Assembly (NCBI RefSeq): GCF_029962835.1
Contig: NC_080583.1
Location: 62,001 to 126,000, forward strand
Length of the DNA stretch: 64,000 nucleotides
Origin: Magnolia sinica
Lineage: Eukaryota; Streptophyta; Magnoliopsida; Magnoliales; Magnoliaceae
Direction: 5' to 3'
Shown here: positions 53,401 to 57,689 of the stretch, piece by piece
How the letters are laid out: every line of letters starts with the position of its first letter
Position numbering within the stretch: position 1 is the stretch's first letter
Notes under the pieces: generated by a model
Told to the model about the DNA's origin: nothing
The model's database searches: none
What the model saw: only the letters and a program-made list of their open reading frames with translations
Made by a program: the position numbers and the translations under genes

Positions 53401-54582
53401 CTCGGCAAAAGTTTGATGTCTGCCTGCCTACCTGACATCAACCCTCTTCTTTTACCTGGGCCTGGCACTAGTATGTGCAAAATGCTAGCTACAGGTGCAA
53501 TGGCTACCAGGCAGAACTCCATCCAAAATAGCAAAAGGGGGAAGAAAGAAGAAGAATTAGAAGTTTATGGTACTGTCCCTTTCCTTCTTCTGAGTTCTCC
53601 GTTGACCTTAACTTATACCACCTTTATTCATCTTCCATTCTTTCATCCACCTATTATATTTATCTCATTCTTTAACTGATGAATCATTTTAACCACTTCT
53701 TTTTTATTGTTTGATGCTAATTTTTCATTGAACTGCCCAGCCTTAACTCAGAAATCAGAAAACTGATATTAGTCAATCTTGATCCTTTTACATGGAATTA
53801 GATAATGTAATGTCCATTATGTTAGGAGCATCTCTGGTTAGAGATCACAACAGTCCTGCGTATGGGCCAGGCAGACAGTTGCCTAAGTTGGGTACCTTGC
53901 TGCCATTTAACCTGCCATGTTTCCTAATAATGACAAAAGACCTCTGACGCTATTCTCTTTTTGTGTTTGGACATGGCCAGGCTCACCATCAGCAACTTGT
54001 GCATACGATGTTTACTGCTTGGGAAAGGTGTTGCTCGAGCTGGTAACAGGTAAGCTGGGAATCAGCGGGTCCAACGATGCCAGCACGAATGAATGGTTGG
54101 AATATGTGCTGCCTTACATAAATGTATATGAGAGGGAATTGGTGACAAAGATTGTGGACCCCTCTCTCATTGTGGACGAAGATCTGTTAGAGGAGGTCTG
54201 GGCAATGGCCGTTGTGGCAAAGTCATGCCTGAACCCGAAACCTTCTAAACGTCCACTCACAAGATACATCCTCAAAGCATTGGAGAACCCGCTGAAGGTG
54301 GTGAGGGAGGAGACTTCCAACTCGGCAAGACTGAGGACAACCTCATCCAGAGGGTCTTGGAATGCAGCCATCTTTGGCAGTTGGCGCCATAGTTCATCCG
54401 ACATTGTGGCCATCCCAGGTCCCAACAGGGAGGGGAGTAGTTTAAAACAGTCAGGAACAGTGGGTTCTCAGGGTAGTGGGCAAGGTGGTGGTGAGGTGTC
54501 ATCTTCCCACAAGAGGCTCTCCAAGGAGATCTTCCCCGAACCATCTGTTACAGAAGATGTCGAGAGACCAGACGACGATTAG
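8583..54582 (+). CDS. LRR receptor-like (pseudo)kinase, At2g16250 type; 4 exons, 46 kb
   Basis: Joined exons 8583-10567, 38328-38456, 44118-44140 and 53981-54582 give 2739 nt and 912 aa. Each junction has GT..AG ends and restores the frame: R662, Q705 and G713 are the split codons. Predicted parts are a signal peptide (about 1-49), an LRR N-terminal cap with '[11 protein letters not shown]', about 10 LRRs to about residue 390, a Ser/Thr/Pro-rich juxtamembrane part, a transmembrane helix (457-481), a kinase-like domain from about 521, and a Ser-rich C-terminal tail with '[11 protein letters not shown]'. Order and sequence match the plant LRR receptor-like family typified by At2g16250, so the protein should sit in the plasma membrane. 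The kinase core lacks DFG and has HRDVQAS in place of HRDLKxxN, so it is probably catalytically weak or dead. Introns are 27,760, 5,661 and 9,840 bp. Ligand and pathway are unknown. Confidence 0.9.
10568..11047 (+). other. Start of intron 1, with a CA microsatellite
   Basis: Begins with the donor GTATTT. No coding signal is seen. A (CA)n/(AC)n run lies at about 10825-10853. The remaining sequence appears to be unique intron DNA. Confidence 0.6.
11048..11410. repeat. Copy 1 of a ~360-bp direct duplication in intron 1
   Basis: The segment from 'GCTAAGATCTGTGTGTTCC' to 'GATGTCATGTTTTCCATT' is repeated at 14663-15022, with shared blocks such as 'TTCTATGTTTTGTCCTAAAG' and 'GTAGAATGTGTAGGTTGAGA'. 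Without the two transposons now between them, the copies would be adjacent. This is an older tandem duplication of intron sequence, and its junction motif GCTAGGAT became the target of two hAT-like insertions. Confidence 0.85.
11419..14053. mobile_element. hAT-like non-autonomous element A, 2635 bp, TIRs and 8-bp TSD
   Basis: Perfect 17-bp terminal inverted repeats CAGTGTTCGAAATATCG, reversed at 14037-14053. The 8-bp target duplication GCTAGGAT lies at 11411-11418 and 14054-14061. Eight-bp duplications with CA..TG ends fit the hAT superfamily. Subterminal regions are rich in GATATC/ATATCG motifs. No transposase ORF is visible. The interior holds several fold-back repeat modules (about 11810-13460) and a short minisatellite of 'GATTTCTCTGAATTTC' units (about 13600-13710). 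It is therefore non-autonomous and internally composite. Confidence 0.85.
11810..13460. repeat. Array of fold-back repeat modules inside hAT-like element A
   Basis: Several modules in tandem, at about 11815-12130, 12110-12480, 12480-12930 and 13020-13460. The last is the clearest: the left arm 'CCAAAGCTCAAGTGGACCAC' (about 13118) pairs with the right arm 'GTGGTCCACTTGATCTTTGG' (about 13334), and 'GTATTTATTATATCCACAC' pairs with 'GATATAACATATACCTCATG' on the outer side. The loop carries 'GGGCCCACCATAATGTTTATTTTCC'. Small ORFs across the array are non-coding. Confidence 0.75.
14062..14662. mobile_element. hAT-like MITE B, 601 bp, with the same 8-bp TSD as element A
   Basis: Terminal inverted repeats TAGGGGTGTACA and TGTACACCCCTA (perfect, 12 bp). 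The flanking 8-bp duplication GCTAGGAT is at 14054-14061 and 14663-14670. Subterminal stretches are dense in CTCGACTCGACTCG / GAGCTCGAG-type repeats in opposite orientations at the two ends. There is no transposase. Size, TSD and end structure fit a non-autonomous hAT element. It sits directly against element A and shares one copy of the duplicated target. Confidence 0.85.
14663..15022. repeat. Copy 2 of the ~360-bp intron duplication
   Basis: Runs from 'GCTAGGATCCATGTGTTCC' to 'GATGTCATGGTTTCCATTGC'. It aligns along its length with 11048-11410, with scattered substitutions. Confidence 0.85.
15153..16427 (-). repeat. 3' LTR of the antisense gypsy element at 15-22 kb
   Basis: 1275 bp, running from TGAGGCAGG to GTCCTCATCA. 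It matches 21434-22319 at both ends but keeps about 390 bp (about 15385-15770) lost from the other LTR. That retained part is rich in TTAGGGTTT-like words (AAACCCTAA on the element's sense strand). Confidence 0.85.
16664..17184 (-). pseudogene. gypsy integrase C-terminal fragment (antisense element)
   Basis: The minus strand encodes a 127-aa open segment. It contains the region '[20 protein letters not shown]', a 'GEYVMV.IR.EQFPQGT' block typical of the segment after the integrase core, and a '[20 protein letters not shown]' stretch ending in 'VEDLV'. This is the integrase C-terminal domain that precedes the chromodomain in related elements. The rest of the integrase lies beyond the hAT-like insertion, from 19032 upward. 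The chromodomain itself is not open here. Confidence 0.75.
17185..19023. mobile_element. hAT-like element C, 1839 bp, inserted in the gypsy integrase
   Basis: Ends CAAGGTATCCCAAATCGG and ..CCGATATGGGACACCTTG form imperfect inverted repeats. The 8-bp duplication CTATTGAC is at 17177-17184 and 19024-19031 and splits integrase codons. The left subterminal region repeats GTAACGGCCGTTAC / CGGCCGTTACGG palindromes many times (17205-17355), with fewer near 18945-19000. The interior has a TTC/CT-rich tract (17390-17470) and fold-back repeat modules (about 17580-18310) shared with element A. No transposase ORF is present. Confidence 0.85.
17580..18310. repeat. Fold-back modules inside hAT-like element C
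   Basis: 17580-17860 ('GACGAGCGCTGACACTCC', 'GAGCTCCGAGTTGTATGAAC', 'GATGTATTTATTACATCTAC') is clearly homologous to 12955-13200 inside element A. 17865-18310 is a further module with 'GGTGGACCACACCATAGGAA' and the inverted arm 'GGTGCAATCCACCCGAGC'. Confidence 0.75.
18780..19495 (-). pseudogene. gypsy integrase core remnant (antisense element)
   Basis: On the minus strand, 19432-19196 encodes the core segment with '[10 protein letters not shown]', '[10 protein letters not shown]' and 'IVSDRDVR', which includes the first two acidic sites of the DDE triad. After a frame break, 19136-19032 continues with '[10 protein letters not shown]' and 'FAYNSSVNS' until the hAT-like element interrupts it. 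Upstream on the minus strand, the protease-side linker joins the integrase directly near 19432-19495, so the reverse transcriptase and RNase H are gone. Confidence 0.75.
19490..20265 (-). pseudogene. gypsy zinc knuckle and protease remnants (antisense element)
   Basis: The minus strand has a CCHC-like zinc knuckle ([10 protein letters not shown], about 20195-20250). An aspartic protease segment follows at 20005-19796, with '[14 protein letters not shown]', where the usual DSG is DSS. 19774-19490 continues with '[20 protein letters not shown]' and the linker after the protease. Frames are broken between the parts, and there are several stops. Confidence 0.75.
20271..21263 (-). pseudogene. gypsy gag remnant (antisense element)
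   Basis: 21263-20973 is the N-terminal coiled-coil-like part ('[10 protein letters not shown]'). 20924-20271 is the retrotransposon gag domain with '[20 protein letters not shown]', '[13 protein letters not shown]' and '[14 protein letters not shown]'. It matches the gag of the sense element at 29655-30314 block by block. A break between the two ORFs (near 20925-20972) shows decay. Confidence 0.8.
21434..22319 (-). repeat. 5' LTR of the antisense gypsy element, internally deleted
   Basis: 886 bp from TGATGCAAG to GTCCTCATCA. Compared with the other LTR, about 390 bp between 'GGGATTAAT' and 'AGAAGAGAAAAG' is missing. Confidence 0.85.
22325..23463 (+). other. Intron 1 sequence without recognised content
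   Basis: No coding or clear repeat signal. 23100-23290 contains a 'CATCATCATCATAGACTTTTCC...TTTTGGGATCAGCTTAAC' segment that resembles 53305-53530 and is probably an old dispersed repeat. Confidence 0.4.
23464..24103 (+). pseudogene. LINE ORF2 3' end (RT zinc-binding domain) with A-tail
   Basis: The 161-aa open segment has the pattern of the non-LTR retrotransposon 'RT zinc-binding' domain: '[19 protein letters not shown]', '[20 protein letters not shown]' and a downstream '[17 protein letters not shown]'. In this domain the Cys/His residues sit as CxLCG..ES..HLFx.C; here the His is replaced by Gln. Downstream, 'CTTTAATAAAATTGCTG' and 'TTTCAAAAAAAG' (about 24070-24103) form a typical 3' terminus. 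It is 5'-truncated, and in the same orientation as the host gene. Confidence 0.7.
24625..24940. repeat. Tandem duplication, period 158 bp
   Basis: 'GCTGCTTGTGCTTCGTATC' starts at 24625 and again at 24783. Both copies continue through 'CTGCTTCCTAGTTGGC' and 'ATTTTGAAACAAACTAT' to 'TTCACACCTTGTG'. They differ at only a few bases, so the duplication is recent. It makes the local ORFs look repetitive, but I see no gene. Confidence 0.85.
25117..25590. mobile_element. Possible hAT-like MITE with TAGGGGTAGCAATGGGC end
   Basis: The left end TAGGGGTAGCAATGGGCTGG and right end GCCTGGCCCATTGCCACC are inverse-related, with G/C-rich 'GGCCCAGG/CCTGGGCC' subterminal words on both sides. The target duplication is not clear (TCTTTGAC vs GGCTTGAC). 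The middle (about 25290-25480) seems unrelated and may be a further insertion. Confidence 0.45.
26170..28000 (+). pseudogene. LINE ORF2 3' region, split by a solo LTR
   Basis: 26190-26940 reads, with many stops, as the C-terminal part of a LINE ORF2: '..LWKAISSIE', '[11 protein letters not shown]', '[10 protein letters not shown]', 'LARIASDKD', then the RT zinc-binding region. After the solo LTR (26942-27790) it resumes with '[14 protein letters not shown]' and '[10 protein letters not shown]'. It ends 'CTTTAATAAATTGATG..TCTCAAAAAAGG' near 27970-28000. Same orientation as the host gene. Confidence 0.65.
26942..27790 (-). mobile_element. Solo LTR of a gypsy element, 849 bp
   Basis: Begins TGATGCAGGGACATG and ends TGATGTCCGCATCA, the same end types as the other gypsy LTRs here. 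Flanking pentamers TTTGG (26937-26941) and GTTGG (27791-27795) differ at one base. There is no internal region, so it probably arose by LTR-LTR recombination. Strand is judged from likeness to the antisense LTR families. Confidence 0.65.
28531..29378 (+). repeat. 5' LTR of the sense gypsy element
   Basis: 848 bp. It carries a likely TATA-like CTTATTTAAG near 28830-28840, then telomere-box-like CCCTAAA words (28852, about 29068). Compared with the 3' LTR it has 41 extra bases near its start, bounded by ACAAG microhomology. Confidence 0.92.
29383..29394 (+). other. Primer binding site of the sense gypsy element
   Basis: TGGTATCAAAGC, four bases after the 5' LTR, complementary in type to the 3' end of plant initiator methionine tRNA (usual form TGGTATCAGAGC). 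Confidence 0.8.
29655..34442 (+). pseudogene. gypsy gag-pol polyprotein with three nonsense codons
   Basis: A single frame of 1596 codons, broken by TAA at 30312-30314 (end of the gag domain), TAA at 32205-32207 (inside RT) and TGA at 33183-33185 (integrase zinc finger). Parts in order: gag with coiled coil and 'AKLFWTN'; CCHC knuckle [14 protein letters not shown] (about 30712-30753); protease IVDSGS (about 31001); reverse transcriptase with YFDD (about 32076); RNase H, where the first catalytic Asp is Asn (VACNASG, AAT 32520-32522); integrase with HHCC finger and DDE residues in 'MDFVLG', 'SDRDVRF' and 'TEVVNRS'; and a C-terminal chromodomain-like '[17 protein letters not shown]' (about 34180-34340), which places it among the chromoviruses. 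The breaks make it non-functional. The last two fit C-to-T changes. Confidence 0.93.
34391..35197 (+). repeat. 3' LTR of the sense gypsy element
   Basis: 807 bp, collinear with 28571-29378 apart from the 41-bp segment near the start that is absent here. The last codons of the gag-pol ORF extend about 50 bp into it. Confidence 0.92.
35198..35986 (+). other. Intron 1 sequence between two LTR elements
   Basis: No gene seen. 35690-35870 ('TTTAGTTTTAAGATCC', 'TCCAAGTCCTTTTAGGCC') resembles a dispersed non-coding repeat common in plant introns. The small ORF over it is not convincing. Confidence 0.4.
35987..38230 (+). mobile_element. Probable non-autonomous copia-like LTR element next to exon 2
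   Basis: A left LTR-like segment (35987-36210) starts TGTTAGAG and ends ATTATAACA, followed by TGGTATTAGAGG, an initiator-Met-type primer site. A related right segment ends ATTATAACA at 38230, after the same 'TATATTCTT.TCATTC.CATC.ATGGAATAT.CACACCATTTA' block. The right copy has extra tandem 'AGCTATATGGACGGATACATG' units, and its start is not sharp (about 37990). The internal ~1.75 kb has no pol coding sequence. TGTTA..TAACA ends suggest copia. No target duplication was found. Confidence 0.55.
37998..38135. repeat. Tandem 'TATAGCTATATGGACGGATACATG' units
   Basis: Three near-copies of a 40-50 bp AT-rich unit ('ATATATAGCTATATGG', 'ACGGATACATGTAACAGC'), with a single relative at about 36035-36070 in the left LTR-like segment. 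Confidence 0.75.
38328..38456 (+). CDS. Receptor-like gene exon 2: catalytic-loop and activation-segment region
   Basis: 129 nt. It starts after ..TTGGTTGAAG and ends before GTAAGT. It supplies one base, 42 codons and two bases, completing Arg662 of the HRD motif. The encoded [20 protein letters not shown] corresponds to the kinase catalytic loop through the DFG position. The loop Lys is Gln, the following Asn is Ser, and DFG is LGS (679-681). It matches the At2g16250-type family. It lies 27.8 kb from exon 1 and only 97 bp after a copia-like element. Confidence 0.92.
38540..38768 (+). mobile_element. Possible LINE 3' terminus
   Basis: T-rich sequence ending 'CCTTTCTAATAAATTCTCATC' and 'TTTCAAAAAAAAATAAAAAAAATC', the same arrangement seen at the ends of the other LINE fragments here. 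Too little coding sequence remains to prove it. Confidence 0.35.
38770..40052 (+). other. Intron 2 sequence without recognised features
   Basis: No coding signal. A short direct repeat 'GA.ACTTTAGA.AGTTA.CCCATTCTTGAGATCATT' occurs near 39068-39103 and again near 39148-39183, around a CTCCC-rich tract. Confidence 0.4.
40065..40345 (+). mobile_element. 5'-truncated LINE with 12-bp target duplication
   Basis: Flanked by CATCATGAGTCC at 40053-40064 and 40346-40357. The 3' end is A-rich (from about 40320), preceded by TATAATATATCGTCACTTCTC. The inside encodes the usual LINE ORF2 C-terminus, '[15 protein letters not shown]' and '[10 protein letters not shown]'. This is a classic 5'-truncated target-primed insertion in the sense orientation. 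Confidence 0.85.
41600..42062 (+). pseudogene. Internally deleted LINE fragment
   Basis: 41605-41700 encodes a LINE RT start motif, '[10 protein letters not shown]'. It is then joined through T-rich sequence to a C-terminal remnant ('[12 protein letters not shown]', about 41785-41820). The 3' end is 'CTTTCATTAATACATCATCATC' followed by an A-rich tail near 42045-42062. Most of ORF2 is missing. Confidence 0.55.
42430..43327. mobile_element. Possible hAT-like DNA element carrying a SINE
   Basis: The left end TGGGTGTCAATGGGTTGCG and right end CTGACCCATTGATGCCCCTA are inverse-related. Subterminal 'ACCCATA', 'CCCATTGG' and 'GGGTATGC' words repeat on both sides. Left and right flanks (GGTGTGAA, CGCATGAA) match only partly, so the target duplication is doubtful. 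Confidence 0.45.
42486..42612 (-). mobile_element. tRNA-derived SINE with 14-bp target duplication
   Basis: Flanked by ACTCATACCAATAC at 42472-42485 and 42613-42626. The T-run after the left copy is its A-tail, read in reverse. On the minus strand it has a box-A-like 'GTGGTAGACTCTCAGG' and a box-B-like 'GTGTTCGAGTATCC', then 'GGTGGTGAAATCCCACTACG'. From memory this resembles the plant Au-type SINE family. About 127 bp. Confidence 0.85.
43328..44117 (+). other. 3' part of intron 2
   Basis: No coding or repeat signal stands out. The acceptor at 44116-44117 (TGTGCAG) follows a T-rich stretch (TTTTCCTCTTGTTG). Confidence 0.5.
44118..44140 (+). CDS. Receptor-like gene exon 3: 23-nt microexon
   Basis: The sequence between TGTGCAG and GTGAGT encodes, with split codons, Q-TSEHGLS-G (residues 705-713). 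It exactly repairs the frame between exon 2 (ends two bases into a codon) and exon 4 (starts with two bases). Without it, exons 2 and 4 do not join in frame. Family members have a similar short Ser/Gly-rich linker here before '[12 protein letters not shown]', from memory. Both splice sites are close to consensus. Confidence 0.88.
44370..44478 (-). mobile_element. 3' end of an antisense LINE (left piece)
   Basis: A T-run at about 44370-44381 followed by 'AAACAGAAATGAGATCCTCTGTTATTGAAAC' reads on the minus strand as '..GTTTCAATAACAGAGGATC' with an A-tail, like other LINE termini here. The body continues beyond the gypsy element at 50538-51950. Confidence 0.55.
44479..45820 (-). repeat. 3' LTR of the antisense gypsy element in intron 3
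   Basis: 1342 bp from TGATGCAGG to GTCCTCATGA. Contains TTAGGG-like words near 44740-45000. Confidence 0.85.
45961..46518 (-). pseudogene. gypsy integrase C-terminus and chromodomain start
   Basis: 46518-46294 has '[12 protein letters not shown]' and '[14 protein letters not shown]'. 46236-45961 has '[20 protein letters not shown]' and the chromodomain start '[18 protein letters not shown]', ended by a stop before the 'LVKWK' motif that follows out to about 45940. The parts are in different frames. Confidence 0.75.
46715..47713 (-). pseudogene. gypsy gag end, zinc knuckle and protease remnants
   Basis: 47713-47426 is the gag C-terminal linker. 47537-47103 has the knuckle [17 protein letters not shown] and the protease site [13 protein letters not shown] (DSG intact). 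47023-46715 has '[14 protein letters not shown]' and the post-protease linker. The ORFs are out of frame with each other. Confidence 0.8.
48042..48484 (-). pseudogene. gypsy gag N-terminal remnants
   Basis: The minus strand encodes '[17 protein letters not shown]' (48400-48194) and, in another frame, '[20 protein letters not shown]' with '[20 protein letters not shown]' (48257-48042). These match the gag of the other gypsy copies. Confidence 0.8.
48895..50537 (-). repeat. 5' LTR of the antisense gypsy element, with internal duplication
   Basis: 1643 bp. It contains a 223-bp tandem duplication (49878-50100 and 50101-50323; both begin GTATCAAAAA and include AAATAGTCCAAAAATAATAA) and a C-run of about 18 (49851-49868) that is only about 7 long in the other LTR. 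Confidence 0.85.
50538..51950 (-). pseudogene. Antisense LINE ORF2 3' region (right piece)
   Basis: The minus strand shows, with many stops, the RT zinc-binding region: '[13 protein letters not shown]', '..NGREYLHPM', '[20 protein letters not shown]' and 'RLPWVMA' (about 51000-50740). Upstream is '[13 protein letters not shown]' (about 51450-51410). The 3' end is the left piece at 44370-44478, so the gypsy element inserted into this LINE. Confidence 0.65.
51990..52215. repeat. GGGTCGGGCTTGGG-rich DNA-element remnant
   Basis: The right end CCCAACCATTGCCACCCCTA resembles the TAGGGGTGGCAATGG ends of other hAT-like MITEs. The interior is rich in 'GGGTCGGGC' words. The left end is not sharp. Confidence 0.4.
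52216..53980 (+). other. 3' part of intron 3
   Basis: Mostly unique-looking intron sequence. 53305-53530 ('CATCATCATCATCAAAACC', 'CCCAGCTGTTTGGGATCGGC', 'ACCTGGGCCTGGCAC') is a copy of a dispersed plant repeat related to 23100-23290. The acceptor GGCCAG at 53975-53980 follows 'CTATTCTCTTTTTGTGTTTGG'. Confidence 0.5.
53981..54582 (+). CDS. Receptor-like gene exon 4: kinase C-lobe and tail
   Basis: Two bases plus 199 codons and TAG. '[20 protein letters not shown]' is the kinase subdomain IX segment with the invariant Asp. It is followed by '[20 protein letters not shown]', and '[20 protein letters not shown]' carries the subdomain XI Arg. The tail (about 800-912) is Ser/Gly-rich and ends 'VERPDDD'. 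The open frame extends upstream to 53917, but the acceptor at 53980 and the frame match to exon 3 define the exon. Confidence 0.93.
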
Positions 54583-55069
54583 ATGTGTTTGTGATTCTTT
54601 TAGTAATAAAGCATGGTGGGCTCCCCATTTGAGTGCCTGCTGCTTGCCAATGATTTCCCCCCCCTAAAAAAAATAGGAAAAGTGGGCGACGGGGAAAAAA
54701 TGCAGGGGGTCTGGAGCCTGATAAGCAATGATCCCATTTGAACCATTCTCATCCTCCCTGTCTTCTCTGTGTCTGGGAAAGAAATTCGTGGAATTTTCCA
54801 ACTGTTGTGATGATATTTGGAGATGGTACCCATGTGCCAACTGACTTGAGAGTAATTTGAGAGGTTTCCAAGGCAAGGCAGGGAGTCATGCGGGGAATGT
54901 GTGATGCCACTGGATTCTTATTGTTTGCAGGTTGTTTTTTTAGAGAACAACAGGCTGCAATTCTTTCTTCTTCTTCTTTTTTCTTCCTTTTAATTTCTGT
55001 AATTGATCCTTGTGGGTCATGTGTAATGTAAATTGCAGTGTTTGTCACATCAAAATTAAAATGTTTTGG

Positions 55070-55128
<59 letters not shown>

Positions 55129-55130
55129 GG
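54583..55130 (+). terminator. Probable 3' UTR with poly(A) signals and CT/CA microsatellite
   Basis: AATAAA at 54605-54610 is only 22 nt past the stop, so a later signal may be the one used. T-rich and TGTAA-containing sequence lies near 54960-55030. A (CT)n(CA)n microsatellite is at about 55074-55128. The transcript end cannot be fixed. Confidence 0.45.
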
Positions 55131-55381
55131 TTTTTACTAAGAAACAATTTTTTTTCCATGGCGGTTCCCTGGGAAATCATGCAGAATGGCAAAATAAAGG
55201 AAAAAGGTCTTATTACTGAGATTAGTCAGGTTATGGGATTTGGAATCCAATGTCCTAACTGGGACTAGAAACTGTGATTAATGGTGTTTAAATCACTTTT
55301 AAATAGGCACAGCACTTTATTTTAGGCAAGAGGAGAAGAATCCACAGTGCATTTAGTACCATGTAGTAAATGGCACTGATC

Positions 55382-55560
55382 TTATAAACCATTGACTCGG
55401 TGCACTTTGGCGGCAAGTCTGAAGAGTTCAATTTCTGGACCACCACCGGGATAAGTTGTGGCCTGAAATTGCACTGTTTGGAAGTGTGCAGCTGATTGAT
55501 CCATGCCCAAGTTGATTGATGTCCATGTGTGCACGCTCCACTCTACCTGGTTTTGCCAGT
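55382..55560 (-). CDS. Possible last exon of a convergent gene (unrecognised)
   Basis: On the minus strand, a stretch ending 'ATTYPGGGPEIELFRLAAKV' and a TAA at 55382-55384 has a protein-like composition. It is preceded by an acceptor-like '..CTGGCAAAACCAG' near 55545-55560. I recognise no family and see no upstream exon. It may be chance, or a leftover gene fragment. Confidence 0.25.
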
Positions 55561-56959
55561 GGGAATGAGTGTGCTGTCTCAGACTCTTATATGGTGGCAG
55601 CTGCTGCTTCTGTTTCTTCTTCTTGGGAAGAAACTGAATTCTACCCGACCACTGTTTTAAGTTACCCAGATGCATTCATTGTAGAAAAGAGTGATCACCT
55701 ACAGCAGTGCCTGAATTTTTGTTTCACGTTTTACCCTTTGAAATCTCCACAATTTTCAATGACAAAATGTGATGTGGGTTAGGTTACGGTGCGAATAGTT
55801 TATCAGCCTAGGATTAAAGCCGGATATGGAGAAGTGTAACAGGTGGATTATAGGTTGTTGTATTTTAAAAAGGAATTTAAAATATTTTGTTTCAAAATTA
55901 AGAAAATTTCCTCTATGTTTCTTTTTTTGAAGTATTTTTGTTTTTAGTGTAGCTCTCTTGTCCCACGTTGGAAAAATAATAATCTAATGTATATAAGATA
56001 TGTGGTTTGTATAAGGCTCGAACCGTCAAAGAGGAATAGCCATTAAGGTTGGACCATCTCTTTACAATGCGCATGCGTTGTGCCAGGTCTAGGTTTATTT
56101 GAGGATTGGGAATGCACTTGCACTAACGGTTTTGTTCTGTACTCTGCGTGTATATTCACACATGTTGGTTTTGTGCGAATTTCAAATCAAGTATGCATCT
56201 ATTTGGGTAGTCGCATCAATTGGGTTCAAACCCAACAGACCTAACCCATTTGAAACAGTGTTTTAATAATCATGGTCTATATATAGATCTACTCATTTTT
56301 CAAATAATTCATTCAAACCAACGATTTCTTTCTCTGTTTCTTTAAAATCTGTCTTTGCTTCAATGTTGTTTTGCCAATTGAGTTTGCAGCAGAGTCAAAT
56401 CATTTTGGTTAAGTTATGCACACTAGTTTGAGCCCGTGTACAGTGAATGCATCGTTGGGACCGGATAATAGTCGTTGTATCCTGGAGGCCAATTGTCCAA
56501 GATTCATATTGCACTTGGGACACGGTCCAAGGACGGCAGATTTAGTTTCTAGCCGAGTGACCCAATCACGCCTCGACTCAAACAAATAAGTCATCTTTTC
56601 TTACTTTATTTTATTATTTAATTTTATTTTTTTCCAATATTATATACTATTTTCAACACATTATTTCCAACAAACTTAAAACTAAATCTTTAGTTGTTAG
56701 AAACAATAGACATCTTATTTGATATTTGGAAACAGAAAACTTTTCTTATTCTTTTCCTTTCTATAACCAATGTTCTACTATTTTTCTAACTGGTTGAAAG
56801 CCGAGTTACAAGTAGAACTCTATTATATTACATGGCCAACATCATAGTCAACCATACGACTGAACTGTCCAAAATCGAATTGTTCGCTGGATAGAATTTC
56901 AAAAGATGGAAACAGAAAATCAATTTCTCACTAGAAAAATTAAATGTTTTTTTACATTC

Positions 56960-57640
56960 TTTCTGATTCATTTATAGTTGTTTCAGCCAACGAAAATGAA
57001 TTTAGATATGCCAATAACTGTAAACATTGCATTTGGACATCTATGTTTTTAATGAATTTGATAAGAACATTTGGACTGCACTAGAAAAGAAATGTGCCCT
57101 TGAAGATATAGGATATAAGAAGCATGTTATTACAAACTTCCTTCATTATGAAATGATAAACGATAAACCTAATACGAACCAGATTCATGATTATCAAAAT
57201 CTGATACATGAACTAATAATTGAGGGAATGAAAATGAACGAAGTTTTTTTGTTAGGTGAGCTAATTGAAAATATACTTCCTTCTTGGAAAGAATACAAAA
57301 ATAAAATGAAATCTAAAAAAAATAACATTTCTTTGGAAAATATAACCGTACACAAAAACTGAGACCAAAGTGAAAATGTAAACGAGTTTGTATCAAAGGC
57401 TAATCTAATGGAAACAAGTCAAGTAGAAAAATGGTAAAAAGAAAGGGAATTGTTACAATTGTAGAAAACCTAAATATAAGTGTAGGCTCGAAAAGAAAAT
57501 AAACGGCCAATTCAAAAAAATTGGCCCTGTAACTACTATAAGAAGCCTGGACAATCTGAAAATAAATGTAGGCTTAAGAAAAAGAGTACAAAATCTCAAG
57601 TCAATCTCGTTGAGGCTGAAGAAAATCCGAACATGGTTAT
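56960..57640 (+). pseudogene. copia gag and zinc knuckle remnants
   Basis: 57027-57362 encodes a gag-polypeptide (UBN2-type) segment with 'IWTALEKKCALEDIGYKKHV' and 'LGELIENILPSWKEYKNKM'. 57440-57590 has two degenerate knuckles, NCYNCRKPKYKCR and CNYYKKPGQSENKCR, both missing ligands. Confidence 0.75.
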
Positions 57641-57689
57641 CGTTGTAGTGTCCGAAGTATTCCTAGTAAACAATATGGAATAGATATTA

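Noticed and set aside
53917..53980. Start of an independent kinase gene at ATG 53917
   Set aside because: The 21 residues before the acceptor show no conservation pattern, a pyrimidine-rich tract and AG precede the conserved part, and the frame fits the upstream exons.
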